A DNA stretch of 64,000 nucleotides from NCBI GenBank assembly GCA_963803875.1, contig CAWDOA010000016.1:620001-684000 (forward strand), in the 5' to 3' direction. The notes under the pieces were generated by a model. That model saw only the letters and a program-made list of their open reading frames with translations. It was not told the DNA's origin and did not search any database. A program made the position numbers and the translations under genes. This document shows, in pieces, positions 55,547 through 64,000 of this stretch (positions within the stretch are counted from its first letter, which is position 1; the number at the start of each line of letters is the position of its first letter). The DNA is from JABDIY01 sp963803875 (lineage in GTDB: Bacteria; Actinomycetota; Acidimicrobiia; Acidimicrobiales; SZUA-35).

Positions 55547-56362
55547 TCAGCGGCGCTGGCACCTTCCGCACCACACAGTGGTGCGAGCGTCAATCACCGC
55601 ACTCTTCAGGACGGTTCCGCACCTGATGCACGGCAACCCTGCCCGGCCGTAGGCAACGAGGGAGTATTGGTTCTGGCCCGTGCCCCCGTCAACATTGCGG
55701 TAATCCCGAAGGGTGGTACCGCCATTGATCACCCCTTGCTGGAGAACAGAGCGGAGTTCGTCCAGAAGCCGGGCCGCCCGTGCCATACCGAGCCGAGTGA
55801 CGTTCGGATTGATCTCCGCCGCCCATAGCGCTTCGTCGGCGTAGATGTTGCCGACGCCGGCGACTGGCCGCTGCGACAACAACTGGGTCTTGATGGCTCG
55901 TCTGCTTCGCCGAATCAGCGAGTGGAAAAGCTCGGGGGTGAGCGCGGGATCCCACGGTTCGGGGCCAGCGTTCGCCAATGTGGGGATCGACCGATAGTCG
56001 CCGGCGGGCACGACCCGAATTCGGCCGAAGCGTCGAACATCGCGGAACAGCATGACCGAACGGTGAAACCCTGCGCCCTCGTCGAACTGCCACCAGGCCC
56101 GCAGATAGGGGTCGTCGTCCACTTCGTCGGCAAAGGAGATCGTCCCGGTCATCCCGAGATGGAGTACCAACTCCCGACCGTCGGCGAGGGGTAGGAGCAG
56201 GAACTTCCCTCTGCGTCCAGCCCCGGTGATGGTGGCGCCGATGGTCTCGGTGGCCGGCGAGAACTTCGACGACCAGTGCGAACCGGCCTCGGTAATGGTT
56301 CGCCCGCTGACCCTCGGTTCCAGTTCCCGCCGTACGGTTTCGACCTCGGGTAGCTCAGGCAT
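55547..56362 (-). CDS. mutM: Formamidopyrimidine-DNA glycosylase
   Basis: A base-excision enzyme for 8-oxoguanine, 271 residues. The start PELPEVETVRRELEPRVSG is the MutM form with catalytic Pro2-Glu3. It has GRRGKFLLLPLADGRELVLH, QRPVAGVGNIYADEALW and the zinc finger CIRCGTVLKSAV...CGRCQRR. The ATG directly follows the stop of the amine oxidase gene (position 56363). It is the second Fpg/Nei-family enzyme in the window. Confidence 0.94.
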   Translation of the reverse strand: MPELPEVETVRRELEPRVSGRTITEAGSHWSSKFSPATETIGATITGAGRRGKFLLLPLADGRELVLHLGMTGTISFADEVDDDPYLRAWWQFDEGAGFHRSVMLFRDVRRFGRIRVVPAGDYRSIPTLANAGPEPWDPALTPELFHSLIRRSRRAIKTQLLSQRPVAGVGNIYADEALWAAEINPNVTRLGMARAARLLDELRSVLQQGVINGGTTLRDYRNVDGGTGQNQYSLVAYGRAGLPCIRCGTVLKSAVIDARTTVWCGRCQRR

Positions 56363-57577
56363 CTATGCGCTCATGACCGCCCGAGCCGCCAGCTGGCCGC
56401 TTTCCATCGCTCCGTTGATGCTGGCATCTCGCCGATGGTCACCACACACGACGATCCCACTTTCCAGCGTTGTAGCCGGACGATGGTCATATCCTGGCAG
56501 CTGAATTGGTTGAGCCTGAGGGATTCGATCGACCCGCAGGGTTTCCCAATCTCGGGTCTGGGCTCCGAGCAGATCCTCGAGTTGGGACCGCATGGCATCT
56601 TCGGTGCCGTGCGCCACGGTGGGCGCCGATGCTACGACGGTGCTGGAACCTGGCGGGGCGTACGCCGGTGAGACCGAGCTCATGGTGACTACCGAATTCA
56701 ATGGTCGTTTGCCGGTGCCGTTCAGCACGATCAGCGGCGCTGTCTCGGGCGGGGTGGGGGCGGAGAACCACATGCTGGTGACCCCGCGCCACCCGGGATC
56801 TGGAACGTCGGTGAGTCGGGCGGCTTCGGTGGCTCCGGTGGCCACGATGACCGCATCGGCGTCGATGGTCTCGCCGCTTGTGAGCGTCACGGTGCGCGCC
56901 GTGGTCTTTGCCACCTTGCGATTGAGATGCAGTGTGCCCTCTTCGAGTCGAGCAGCCAGTTGCGTACTGATCTCACCCATTCCGTGGCGGGGAACCGCGG
57001 CGTCGCCCTGGGCGAGCATTCGGAATACGAAATCGACCACTCGGCTGGATCCGCCGAGATCAGCATCGAGTGTGATCCCGGCGAACAGCGGCTGAAGAAA
57101 ACGTTCGATCATCGTGGGGCTGAACCCCAGTTCACGAAACCGGGTTCGGGCCGTGACGTCTTCACGGTCCCAGAGTTCCTCGAGTGTTCCCCGGGTGACC
57201 ATCAGGCGGTACCGGAGGATTCGCGCCTTGTCGAACAGAGATCCGACGCCGGCTTTGATCGTTGGTAGCAACTGATCGGGTTTGCGGAACGGGTCGCCAA
57301 CGAGTGCGGTTTGACCACCGCCCAGGAGAACCTTGGCGCCGGGGTCGAAGGTCTGAAGGTCGAGGGCGTCGAAGTCGAGTACGTCGCCGGCTGTGGGGTA
57401 GGCGGTGAGAAGGATCTGGAAACCTCGATCGCACAGGTGGCCGTTCACCGTGTCGGTTCGGACCCGTCCGCCCGGCCCGTCCGATGATTCGAAAACTGCA
57501 ACCGCGTGACCGTTCGCTGTCAGTTCGCTTGCGGCGGTGAGCCCAGCTAGTCCGGCGCCTACTACGACGATGTCCAC
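56363..57577 (-). CDS. FAD-dependent amine oxidase / protoporphyrinogen oxidase-like
   Basis: A 404-residue flavoprotein with the dinucleotide-binding start DIVVVGAGLAGLTAASELTA. GPGGRVRTDTVNGHLCDRGF is the FAD contact of the phytoene desaturase/amine oxidase family. LFAGITLDADLGGSSRVVDF and, near the end, VCGDHRRDASINGAMESG match proteins annotated as NAD(P)/FAD-dependent oxidoreductases. A carotenoid or porphyrin substrate is possible but not shown, and no other carotenoid gene is nearby. The gene diverges from the ligase at 57633. Confidence 0.82.
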   Translation of the reverse strand: MDIVVVGAGLAGLTAASELTANGHAVAVFESSDGPGGRVRTDTVNGHLCDRGFQILLTAYPTAGDVLDFDALDLQTFDPGAKVLLGGGQTALVGDPFRKPDQLLPTIKAGVGSLFDKARILRYRLMVTRGTLEELWDREDVTARTRFRELGFSPTMIERFLQPLFAGITLDADLGGSSRVVDFVFRMLAQGDAAVPRHGMGEISTQLAARLEEGTLHLNRKVAKTTARTVTLTSGETIDADAVIVATGATEAARLTDVPDPGWRGVTSMWFSAPTPPETAPLIVLNGTGKRPLNSVVTMSSVSPAYAPPGSSTVVASAPTVAHGTEDAMRSQLEDLLGAQTRDWETLRVDRIPQAQPIQLPGYDHRPATTLESGIVVCGDHRRDASINGAMESGQLAARAVMSA

Positions 57578-57632
57578 CGTGCCGGTCTAGCACGATTAGA
57601 GGTGAGTTCCTTGCCTCGCTACCCTCTCGGCC

Positions 57633-59363
57633 ATGACTATGCCCTCCGTCACAGATCTCGTTGCTCTCTTCAAGCAGCAGTGGGACGAACTCACCGGCCC
57701 GGGGGCCAAGTACGCCATGACCGAGGCCGAGGTCAACGGCGTCGAGATGCGAGTACTGGAGGGCGCTCCTGGCAATATGCGCGATATCTGGGCGTTCACG
57801 GCGGCGTACGGCGACGCCCGCTACCTGGTGTACGAGGACGAATATCTCACCTACAACCAGGCACACGCGATCGTTCGTTCGCTCGCCGCTGAACTGGTAG
57901 CGGCCGGAGTTGGACGGGGTGACCGGGTTGGGGTTGCGATGCGCAACTATCCCGAGTGGGTCCTCAGCTACTGGGCCATCATCAGCACCGGAGCAGCCTG
58001 TGTGGGAATGAATGCCTGGTGGACCACTCACGAGATGGACTATGCGCTCACCGACTCAGAGCCCAGGATTCTCATCTGCGACGATGAACGACTCGAACGG
58101 GTTTTGCCGGTTCACGACGCTCTGCAGGACTCGTTCGGCATGACCGTGATCTCGGTCCGGTCCGAGCGCCAACTGCCAAAGGGTGGGCGCCGGTGGACAG
58201 ACGTGGTCGACCCCGAGACAGCTCCCGACTCGCTGCCAGCGGTGGAGATCGATCCCGATGACGACATGTGTATCTTCTACACCTCGGGCACTACCGGCTT
58301 TCCCAAGGGTGCCCAGCTCACCCATCGGGGTTCGGTCCACAACCTTCTTCACATTGCATTCATGCAGGACATCCCCAAAGGTATGGCCGCCGCTCAGGGA
58401 GTCGACGTGGAGGCTATGGCCGCAGCTGGGCCGCAGCCGTGTGTGATGGCACCCACACCGTTGTTCCACGTGACCGCCAACAACTGCCTGCTCCATCCGG
58501 CAACGGCCATCGGTGGAGCAGTCGTGCTGATGCGGAAATGGGATCCGGCCCGGGCGCTCGAGCTGATCGAGCGGGAGAAGGTCACCAGCCTCAGTGGCGT
58601 GCCGACGATGTCTCGTGAGCTCGTGAATCACCCGGACTGGAAGACCCGTGACACGTCGTCGATGCAGTCGATGGGCGGCGGCGGCGCTGCGTTCCAGCCC
58701 GACCTCGTGGAGAAGATCGGTGACTCCCTCGAGACCGGCGTTCCATCCACCGGGTACGGACTGACCGAAACTCACGGGATCGTTGCCGCCAATAACAGTG
58801 CCATGTACCTGGCAAAACCCGCCTCGTGCGGGCCGGTGGTTCCTACATGTGATGCGGTTGTTCGGGACCAGCTGGACAACGACCTTCCCCGGGGAGAGAC
58901 CGGTGTGTTGTGGGTGAAGGGACCGATCATCATCAAGGGCTACTTGAACAAACCCGAGGCAACGGCCCACGCCATCCAAGATGGCTGGTTCAACACCGGC
59001 GACATCGCATACATCGACGGGGACGGCTTCGTGTTCATCGTCGATCGGGCCAAGGACATGGTGCTCCGAGGCGGGGAGAACGTCTACTGCTCCGATGTGG
59101 AGTCTGCGATCTATGAACACCCAGCCGTCGCCGAGGCAGCAGTGTTCGGCGTGCCCGATGAACGGCTCGGCGAAGAGGTCGGAATCGCCGTGGTCCTACA
59201 GGATGGGGCTTCGCTCGATGAAGACGAGGCTCGTTCGTTTCTGGCAGAACGAATAGCGGCCTACAAGATCCCCCGCTACTTCTGGTTTCTCGCGGACCAC
59301 CTACCCCGCAACGCCAACGGCAAGTTCGTGAAGCGCACTCTCAAAGACCAGCTTCTTCAATGA
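57633..59363 (+). CDS. AMP-dependent acyl-CoA synthetase/ligase
   Basis: An ANL-superfamily acid:CoA ligase of 576 residues. The P-loop is IFYTSGTTGFPKGAQLTHRG. Other core motifs are GYGLTETHG, DGWFNTGDIAYIDGDGF and GGENVYCSDVESAIY, and the C-terminal catalytic lysine is in NANGKFVKRTL. The substrate is likely a medium- or long-chain fatty acid. The start is ATG 57633 or 57639. Confidence 0.92.
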   Translation: MTMPSVTDLVALFKQQWDELTGPGAKYAMTEAEVNGVEMRVLEGAPGNMRDIWAFTAAYGDARYLVYEDEYLTYNQAHAIVRSLAAELVAAGVGRGDRVGVAMRNYPEWVLSYWAIISTGAACVGMNAWWTTHEMDYALTDSEPRILICDDERLERVLPVHDALQDSFGMTVISVRSERQLPKGGRRWTDVVDPETAPDSLPAVEIDPDDDMCIFYTSGTTGFPKGAQLTHRGSVHNLLHIAFMQDIPKGMAAAQGVDVEAMAAAGPQPCVMAPTPLFHVTANNCLLHPATAIGGAVVLMRKWDPARALELIEREKVTSLSGVPTMSRELVNHPDWKTRDTSSMQSMGGGGAAFQPDLVEKIGDSLETGVPSTGYGLTETHGIVAANNSAMYLAKPASCGPVVPTCDAVVRDQLDNDLPRGETGVLWVKGPIIIKGYLNKPEATAHAIQDGWFNTGDIAYIDGDGFVFIVDRAKDMVLRGGENVYCSDVESAIYEHPAVAEAAVFGVPDERLGEEVGIAVVLQDGASLDEDEARSFLAERIAAYKIPRYFWFLADHLPRNANGKFVKRTLKDQLLQ

Positions 59364-59404
59364 TTCCCTCCGGGGGCCTCTCGCTCGCCTGCGGGGCCTC
59401 TTCG

Positions 59405-59448
59405 GTCCATGTTCTCGCTGCGGGCCTGGCGGCCCTTGCTACATGGAC
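59405..59448 (+). repeat. Nested hairpin in the intergenic region
   Basis: GTCCATGT at 59405-59412 pairs with ACATGGAC at 59441-59448, and an inner GGGCC...GGCCC stem is nested inside. It lies 42 bases after the ligase stop, within a stretch rich in CCTCCGGG phrases. It could be a terminator or a palindromic extragenic repeat. Confidence 0.6.
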
Positions 59449-59537
59449 ACGGCGCCTCCGGGTCGCTCCGGAATATGGCTCCTTCGCTCGTACCTCGCAA
59501 AGAAACCGTTTGATTCCCACAGGACTAGGATTCGCTG

Positions 59538-60446
59538 ATGACAGAGGCTCGGAGCGAGCGCAGGGTGGAGATCCCTGAACGGATCGATCTCAACTACACC
59601 ATCAAAGGAGCAAAGAACCCGGTGATGGTCGGACCGAGCGCAAATCTCTGGTCCACCCGCACCCCGATCGGGATCGCCACGCTGTATTTGAAGCGCAGCG
59701 GGAACCACGCCGAAGGGACCGCGTGGGGTGAAGGAGCTGAATGGATGCTCGAGCAGATGCCTTCGTTGCTGGGTTTGCGGGACAATCTCAGCGGCTTTGA
59801 ACCCGACGGCAAGGTGGCGCGTGCATTCGCACGACGCCCGTTCCGACTGAGTCGCACCGACCGTCCGTGGGATGCGCTCATCGGGGCGATTCTGGGCCAA
59901 AAGGTGCAGGTGACAAAGGCGGTTCAGTCTCGCCGGGCGATCGCCCGCCGCTTCGGAGAACCGGCACCGGGACCAGACATTCCCGGTAGGAAACGAGGCA
60001 CCGTGTTGCCATCACCGGCAACGATCGGATCGCTGGGGTACAGCGATCTCCACACCTGTGGAGTCGAACGCAAGCGGGCCGAGGTGCTCATCCGCACCGC
60101 TCGCGAGCTGCGTCGGCTCGACTCGCTGTGGACCCGGGAGCCCGCCCAGATCAGGGCAGGGCTGGAGAGGATCCGAGGCATCGGTCCGTGGACCTCGAAC
60201 ATGGTCACCGCGGTCGCCTTTGGCGACCCCGATGCCGTGCCGGTGGGTGACTATCACATCCCCAACAACGTCGCATGGTGGTTGGCTGAAGAGGACCGAG
60301 CCACCGACGACCGGATGCTCGAACTCCTCGAGCCGTATCGAGGCCATCGCTGGCGGGTGGTTCGTATGGCCAAGACCAACGGCCCGGCACCCCGCTACGG
60401 AGCCCGCCTCAGCCTGACCTCAGACGGAATGACACGGGCCCGCTGA
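59538..60446 (+). CDS. AlkA-like DNA-3-methyladenine glycosylase (HhH-GPD)
   Basis: A 302-residue base-excision glycosylase. The HhH-GPD region has DALIGAILGQKVQVTKAV, a hairpin LERIRGIGPWTSNMVTAVAF and the catalytic Asp after VPVGDYHIPN. The N-terminal ~120 residues carry RTPIGIATLYLKRSG. It resembles actinobacterial DNA-3-methyladenine glycosylase 2 proteins, acting on alkylated bases. It sits alone on the plus strand. Confidence 0.87.
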   Translation: MTEARSERRVEIPERIDLNYTIKGAKNPVMVGPSANLWSTRTPIGIATLYLKRSGNHAEGTAWGEGAEWMLEQMPSLLGLRDNLSGFEPDGKVARAFARRPFRLSRTDRPWDALIGAILGQKVQVTKAVQSRRAIARRFGEPAPGPDIPGRKRGTVLPSPATIGSLGYSDLHTCGVERKRAEVLIRTARELRRLDSLWTREPAQIRAGLERIRGIGPWTSNMVTAVAFGDPDAVPVGDYHIPNNVAWWLAEEDRATDDRMLELLEPYRGHRWRVVRMAKTNGPAPRYGARLSLTSDGMTRAR

Positions 60447-60478
60447 AGGCAGAGAAGGTGCCCGTTTCCTCACGTTGG

Positions 60479-61435
60479 CTAGTCGAGGTTCGTGATGGCG
60501 AGCGCGGTTTCGATCGAGAAACGTGCGGCGGCAGCCTGGTTGAGGTGGGTGTAGTCCACGAAGTCGCTGTTGGTGTAGGAGCCCGACGTCCTGACGAGAG
60601 GCACATCCAGTTCGCGGGCGAGCGCATCGAGCGCCGAATCGACCATTGCCGCCTGATCCGGACCGCCGGGGTACAGCTCTTCGAATCGGGGCGGCACCGG
60701 CAGTTGCACCAAGATGACCTCGACACCCCCAGTTCGCAGCTGCTGCACCGATCGAACGATCGCCGCCAGATCGTCGCGGTCCAGAGCGAAGGGCGTGATT
60801 CTGCCCCGCACCTCAGCAGCCCGGGCCGGGGTCACCGCGGTCTGAAACTCGATGCGCTCGCCCCGTTCACCGGTTGCTGCCAGTGCATCGGCTCGCGAAT
60901 TTCGGCGGGCGGTCGCCTTTCGTCCGAGCAGTTCGCTGGGATCGCGCAGCACGGTCCGGTTGCGCACCAGGCTGGAGATCGCGGCTGTGGCGCGTTCGGC
61001 TGTTGCTGGGACGCCCTCCTTGGTGGCCAGAGCTCTCTCGTAGGCGTTGAGGGTGGCGTTGCCGTACGTGGCGGAGATGTCGAGCGGTCCCAACCCCCAC
61101 AGAACGCGGTCGGGCTCGATCCGTGGGGTTACCTGGTCGCGCAACCACTGCTCGGCCACAACCGGCACACCACCATTGAGGCCGGCGTTGTATGAGCTGC
61201 CAAGCCAGGCTTCGAGATCCCGGGGAACAAGGGCTTGCTGGGCCATGGACGTCCCAACGATCACGGTGGAGACATGGTCGAGCTCGTCCATTTGTTCGAT
61301 CTTCAGCTCCGCACTGTGGTCGTGCCATCGGAGCGCCGGGGCGTCCGAAGCAGCCACCAAAGTTCGGCCGGTGAGTTCTGCCACCGCGAGCACGACCAAT
61401 CCTGCGAACACGAACCGAACGATCCTTCCGCTCAT
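60479..61435 (-). CDS. SGNH-like membrane-anchored protein of the O-acyl transfer cluster
   Basis: A 318-residue protein with an N-terminal signal-anchor helix (VRFVFAGLVVLAVAEL). The SGNH-type Ser is in STVIVGTSMAQQALV, and a late DYTHLNQAAAARF gives an Asp-x-x-His pair. The layout resembles AlgJ/AlgX or DltD-like partners of MBOAT acyltransferases. Its start overlaps the stop of the lipoprotein upstream (ATGA). It is the last gene of a three-gene unit for acylating an extracellular polymer. Confidence 0.72.
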   Translation of the reverse strand: MSGRIVRFVFAGLVVLAVAELTGRTLVAASDAPALRWHDHSAELKIEQMDELDHVSTVIVGTSMAQQALVPRDLEAWLGSSYNAGLNGGVPVVAEQWLRDQVTPRIEPDRVLWGLGPLDISATYGNATLNAYERALATKEGVPATAERATAAISSLVRNRTVLRDPSELLGRKATARRNSRADALAATGERGERIEFQTAVTPARAAEVRGRITPFALDRDDLAAIVRSVQQLRTGGVEVILVQLPVPPRFEELYPGGPDQAAMVDSALDALARELDVPLVRTSGSYTNSDFVDYTHLNQAAAARFSIETALAITNLD

Positions 61436-62946
61436 CCCGTGATACCTCGTGTGGCCATTTCGTCGGCGATTTGTCGGGTGAACGCCGTGGCGCCGTTGGA
61501 TCTGAGGTGGGTGAGGTCCCGCCACAGCCCCGGATCATCGAATCCGCCGGAGAGATCGATGAACTGGGCGCCAGCCGCCGTCACTTCGGTTCCGAGCTGC
61601 GACATCGCATCTGCGATCGTGGAAGCCCCGCCCGGGACCAGTTCCACCGCCTCCGGGTTGATCGGCATGCCGGCGATGACGACTTCCGCACCCCATTCGC
61701 GGAGCTGGTCGATCACTTCCAGGGTGACGGCGATCCGATCCGAACACACCGAAGGATCGGCGAACTGATTCGTGTAGTCGGGAACCTGGGCAGCGATCCC
61801 CTCGGCATTGCGGGCCGATGCCTTGGGAGCATTCCCCATGTTGAGGTTCGGCTGGTCCGGGACCGGACCCAGCGCCAGCGCAATCGGATCGGTGGTTGAG
61901 AACCAGCCGGAGCTGGCGAAGAGGTTCTCTCGGTTGGCCAGCCGGTCCACGAACTGCTCGGCCCGTCCCGGCACAATGCAGGTGCCGATCAGATCGACGG
62001 GCCCCATGGGCCAAACGATGATCTTGGGAGTTGCATAACGGAACACCTCGTGAATCCAGTACTGCTGGACCTCGGCCAGTGAGCCCGGGAGGAATGCATT
62101 CCCCACCACCATTCCAGTTCGAGACGAGAGCACCGGAACGTCGATTCCGTCGCCGGCTTGGGAACTCCCGATAACCACCAGTTGGGGCGGCGCGACCGGG
62201 TTGCGCAGCCATACATAGGCGGGGAGGGCGGAGTAGAAATGGAAGAGTCGAGTCATCACCGAGCCGGCAAGGAGACGGTCGGTCTCGGCAACTGCGGCTG
62301 ACACGTCGGCGGTGAGCGTGAGCAGTTCGGCCATTCTCGGATCATCAGTACTGATCGGCAACGCTCCGGGCGCAGCGCACTGCGGCTGGATCAGCAACTG
62401 TTCGAACAGCGAGCGGCCCAACGCGCGGGCCGGCGGTGATGCAACGTAGTCGGCGTACTCGTCGGCTTGAATTCGATCGTTCAGCGAGCGGGCTGTGGTG
62501 CCGGCATTGCGCAAGGCCGTGGTCCAGCGCTCGAGGTCCACGCCACAGGATGAAGCGAGCTCGGCGGCGATCGAATCGAACGACACGAGGTCGTCACGTA
62601 GGCCTTCGGGCGCGGCTTCGGCAAGCGGTTGAAGAACAAACCCCGGCAGTGGGTCGGTGAAGGCGAGCAGCTGGTCGGCGTTGATCGGGTCGCCTTCCTG
62701 CAACCCATCGGCCGGCACCGTGGCCGGGGGAGCATCGTCGGGGCACACGATCGATTCGGTCTCGAATCCGTACTCGTCGATCGTCACGGTGCGTTCGCAT
62801 CCCGAGTCGAATACCGCAACACGTTCCTGAGGAGCACCCACGGCCTGGATCACACGGTCGGCAACGTCGTAGCCGGCCTGCTCACCGCTGGAGCAAGCGG
62901 CAACGATGAGGGCGAAGGCTGCGGTGGCGAGAGCGAGGCGGCGCAT
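61432..62946 (-). CDS. SGNH-like lipoprotein of the O-acyl transfer cluster
   Basis: A 504-residue lipoprotein with signal peptide and lipobox (IVAACSSG). The mid part includes QLVVIGSSQAGDGIDVP, an SGNH-like serine site, and MGPVDLIGTC. The end has LWRDLTHLRSNGATAFTRQ, giving a D-x-x-H pair. It shares this arrangement with the next gene, so both are probably extracytoplasmic transferases or esterases working with the MBOAT protein. It overlaps the MBOAT stop as TGATG. Confidence 0.72.
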   Translation of the reverse strand: MRRLALATAAFALIVAACSSGEQAGYDVADRVIQAVGAPQERVAVFDSGCERTVTIDEYGFETESIVCPDDAPPATVPADGLQEGDPINADQLLAFTDPLPGFVLQPLAEAAPEGLRDDLVSFDSIAAELASSCGVDLERWTTALRNAGTTARSLNDRIQADEYADYVASPPARALGRSLFEQLLIQPQCAAPGALPISTDDPRMAELLTLTADVSAAVAETDRLLAGSVMTRLFHFYSALPAYVWLRNPVAPPQLVVIGSSQAGDGIDVPVLSSRTGMVVGNAFLPGSLAEVQQYWIHEVFRYATPKIIVWPMGPVDLIGTCIVPGRAEQFVDRLANRENLFASSGWFSTTDPIALALGPVPDQPNLNMGNAPKASARNAEGIAAQVPDYTNQFADPSVCSDRIAVTLEVIDQLREWGAEVVIAGMPINPEAVELVPGGASTIADAMSQLGTEVTAAGAQFIDLSGGFDDPGLWRDLTHLRSNGATAFTRQIADEMATRGITG

Positions 62947-64000
62947 CAGAACTGGAAGTACACGAACGGTCGAGGCAGACCGCCCGAGAAGACGAGTACG
63001 GACACGAGAGCGAGAGATACCAACGCGCCGGCAACCTCGGGTCGGCGTTCAACCAGTTGGAGCGACGGCCAATCGGCCCTGGCCGCAATGTCGATACCGA
63101 CCATCGTGGCGAAGGCCAGTGAAACCAGAAGAAGGTCCCCGGCGCTGGACGCACCGTCCTGGAAGAGCATCGCCCGAAACACCCGCAGGGACATTTCGAA
63201 GTCGGGAGCCCGGAAGAAGACCCAGATGGCGCATACGGCGAGGAAGGTGGACATGACGGCGGGAAGGTCACGGAGCCGAACCGGGTGATCGCTCACCGCA
63301 CCGCCATGGGTGAGGCGATGAGCCACGAGCAATAATCCATGGAGGCCGCCCCACACGACGAAGTTCCACGATGCGCCATGCCACAGGCCGCCCAGCAACA
63401 TCGTGAGCATGAGGTTCACGTTGGTCCGCACCGCCCCTCGCCGGTTTCCGCCCAGCGGGATGTAGAGGTAGTCGCGAAGCCAGTTGGAAAGCGAGATGTG
63501 CCAGCGTCTCCAGAACTCGGTGATGTTCCGGCTGAGGTAGGGCTGGGTGAAGTTGAGCGTGAGCTCGATACCCAGGAGTCGGGAGACACCACGGGCGATG
63601 TCGGTGTAGCCGGAGAAGTCCCCGTAGATCTGAATTGCGAACGCAGCGATGCCGGTTCCCATCGACACCCAACTCATGCCGGCGGGATCAGCGAATGTGC
63701 GGTCGACCACATCGGCGACCCCATCGGCCAGTACGACTTTCTTGAACAGGCCTAGAACAACCAGCGACAGGCCCGAGGTGATCTGCTCGTTGGACACCCG
63801 GCGATCGGTTGCCTGGAGCTGCGGCATCAGAAAGCGAGCCCTCTCGATGGGTCCGGCAACCAGCTGGGGGAAATACGCGACGTACGTGGCGAAGGTGATC
63901 ATGTCGGAAAGCGGTTCGAGACGGCGCCGGTACACATCGATGGTGTAGGAGAGCGTCTGGAACGTGTAGAAGCTGATTCCGACCGGCAACACCACGGACA
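62946..64000 (-). CDS. MBOAT-family O-acyltransferase, N-terminus outside window
   Basis: The C-terminal ~350 residues of a multi-pass membrane acyltransferase of the AlgI type. It has VGISFYTFQTLSYTIDVYR, YFPQLVAGPIERARFL, and IQIYGDFSGYTDIARG. The catalytic histidine is in GGLWHGASWNFVVWGGLHG, with FWRRWHISLSNWLRDYLYIP before it. It would carry acyl groups across the membrane for the two SGNH-like proteins. The gene runs past 64000. Confidence 0.92.
   Translation of the reverse strand, partial: SVVLPVGISFYTFQTLSYTIDVYRRRLEPLSDMITFATYVAYFPQLVAGPIERARFLMPQLQATDRRVSNEQITSGLSLVVLGLFKKVVLADGVADVVDRTFADPAGMSWVSMGTGIAAFAIQIYGDFSGYTDIARGVSRLLGIELTLNFTQPYLSRNITEFWRRWHISLSNWLRDYLYIPLGGNRRGAVRTNVNLMLTMLLGGLWHGASWNFVVWGGLHGLLLVAHRLTHGGAVSDHPVRLRDLPAVMSTFLAVCAIWVFFRAPDFEMSLRVFRAMLFQDGASSAGDLLLVSLAFATMVGIDIAARADWPSLQLVERRPEVAGALVSLALVSVLVFSGGLPRPFVYFQF

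Noticed and set aside
56363..57577. Carotenoid or retinal pathway gene serving the rhodopsin
   Set aside because: The flavoprotein is only generally like phytoene desaturases, and no crtB, crtY or blh gene is nearby.

Overview
This GC-rich window reads like a chromosome segment of a free-living, probably aquatic Actinomycetota, most likely an Acidimicrobiia-type lineage. That placement is an inference. It rests on an MT0933-type antitoxin-like protein, a DUF3499-like protein, an F420-type LLM oxidoreductase, Thr-rich lipoprotein linkers, dense gene packing with many ATGA/TGATG stop-start overlaps, and a microbial rhodopsin. There are no rRNA genes, no CRISPR array, no transposase and no phage genes.

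Region by region. 1-2.2 kb: a MacB/FtsX-type ABC exporter (frameshifted), tRNA-Arg(CCU), a frameshifted helix-turn-helix gene and a small membrane protein. 2.9-8.3 kb: an accessory-looking patch with a DoxX-like protein, an NDQ-motif (sodium-pump type) rhodopsin translationally coupled to an NTF2/SnoaL-like protein, a degenerate small membrane protein, an LdhA-like dehydrogenase, a second DoxX-like protein and a DUF2236 oxygenase-like protein. Short duplicated gene tails are scattered through this patch. 8.4-15.4 kb: biotin synthase, MT0933-like protein, a receiver-like protein, a rearranged secreted protein, nitronate monooxygenase-like, two-domain VOC protein and a class V aminotransferase. 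15.4-23.1 kb: glucose-6-phosphate isomerase, glycogen phosphorylase, an M20 peptidase, a lone PycTM-like membrane protein, a lipoprotein, a phosphoribosyltransferase and a FetB-like permease. 23.2-32.7 kb: Nei-like glycosylase, lipid kinase, ArfB-like GGQ protein, rhomboid, an HD protein resembling the C-terminal half of a CCA-adding enzyme coupled to an alkyltransferase-like protein, two sulfotransferases plus XdhC, and DUF3499.

32.8-36.9 kb: gcvT-gcvP behind a tandem glycine riboswitch. 37-41 kb: hydroxyacid dehydrogenase, LLM oxidoreductase, SurE and an APH-like phosphotransferase. 41.2-47.1 kb: a giant gene encoding about 1,980 residues, with an intracellular HD-GYP domain joined through a membrane segment to a long cadherin/Ig-like ectodomain ending in two lamin-tail domains. 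47.1-52.5 kb: a minus-strand run with a PrmA-like methyltransferase, a DUF4214-DUF3048 secreted protein, Ppx/GppA, a lipoprotein and an unknown protein. 52.5-60.4 kb: RidA, a six-copy 19-bp tandem repeat, a PPOX protein, an RNB exonuclease, MarR, MutM, an FAD amine oxidase, an acyl-CoA ligase and an AlkA-like glycosylase. 60.5-64 kb: an MBOAT acyltransferase with two SGNH-like partners, the MBOAT running off the end.

Many otherwise well-conserved genes carry single-base frame changes: the ABC exporter, HTH, nitronate monooxygenase, aminotransferase, DUF3499, gcvP and the HD-GYP giant. Because the protein sequence resumes cleanly after each shift, assembly or read indels are the simplest explanation, and reconstructed products are described on that basis. 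The most notable items are the NDQ rhodopsin with its coupled partner and the HD-GYP/adhesin fusion.
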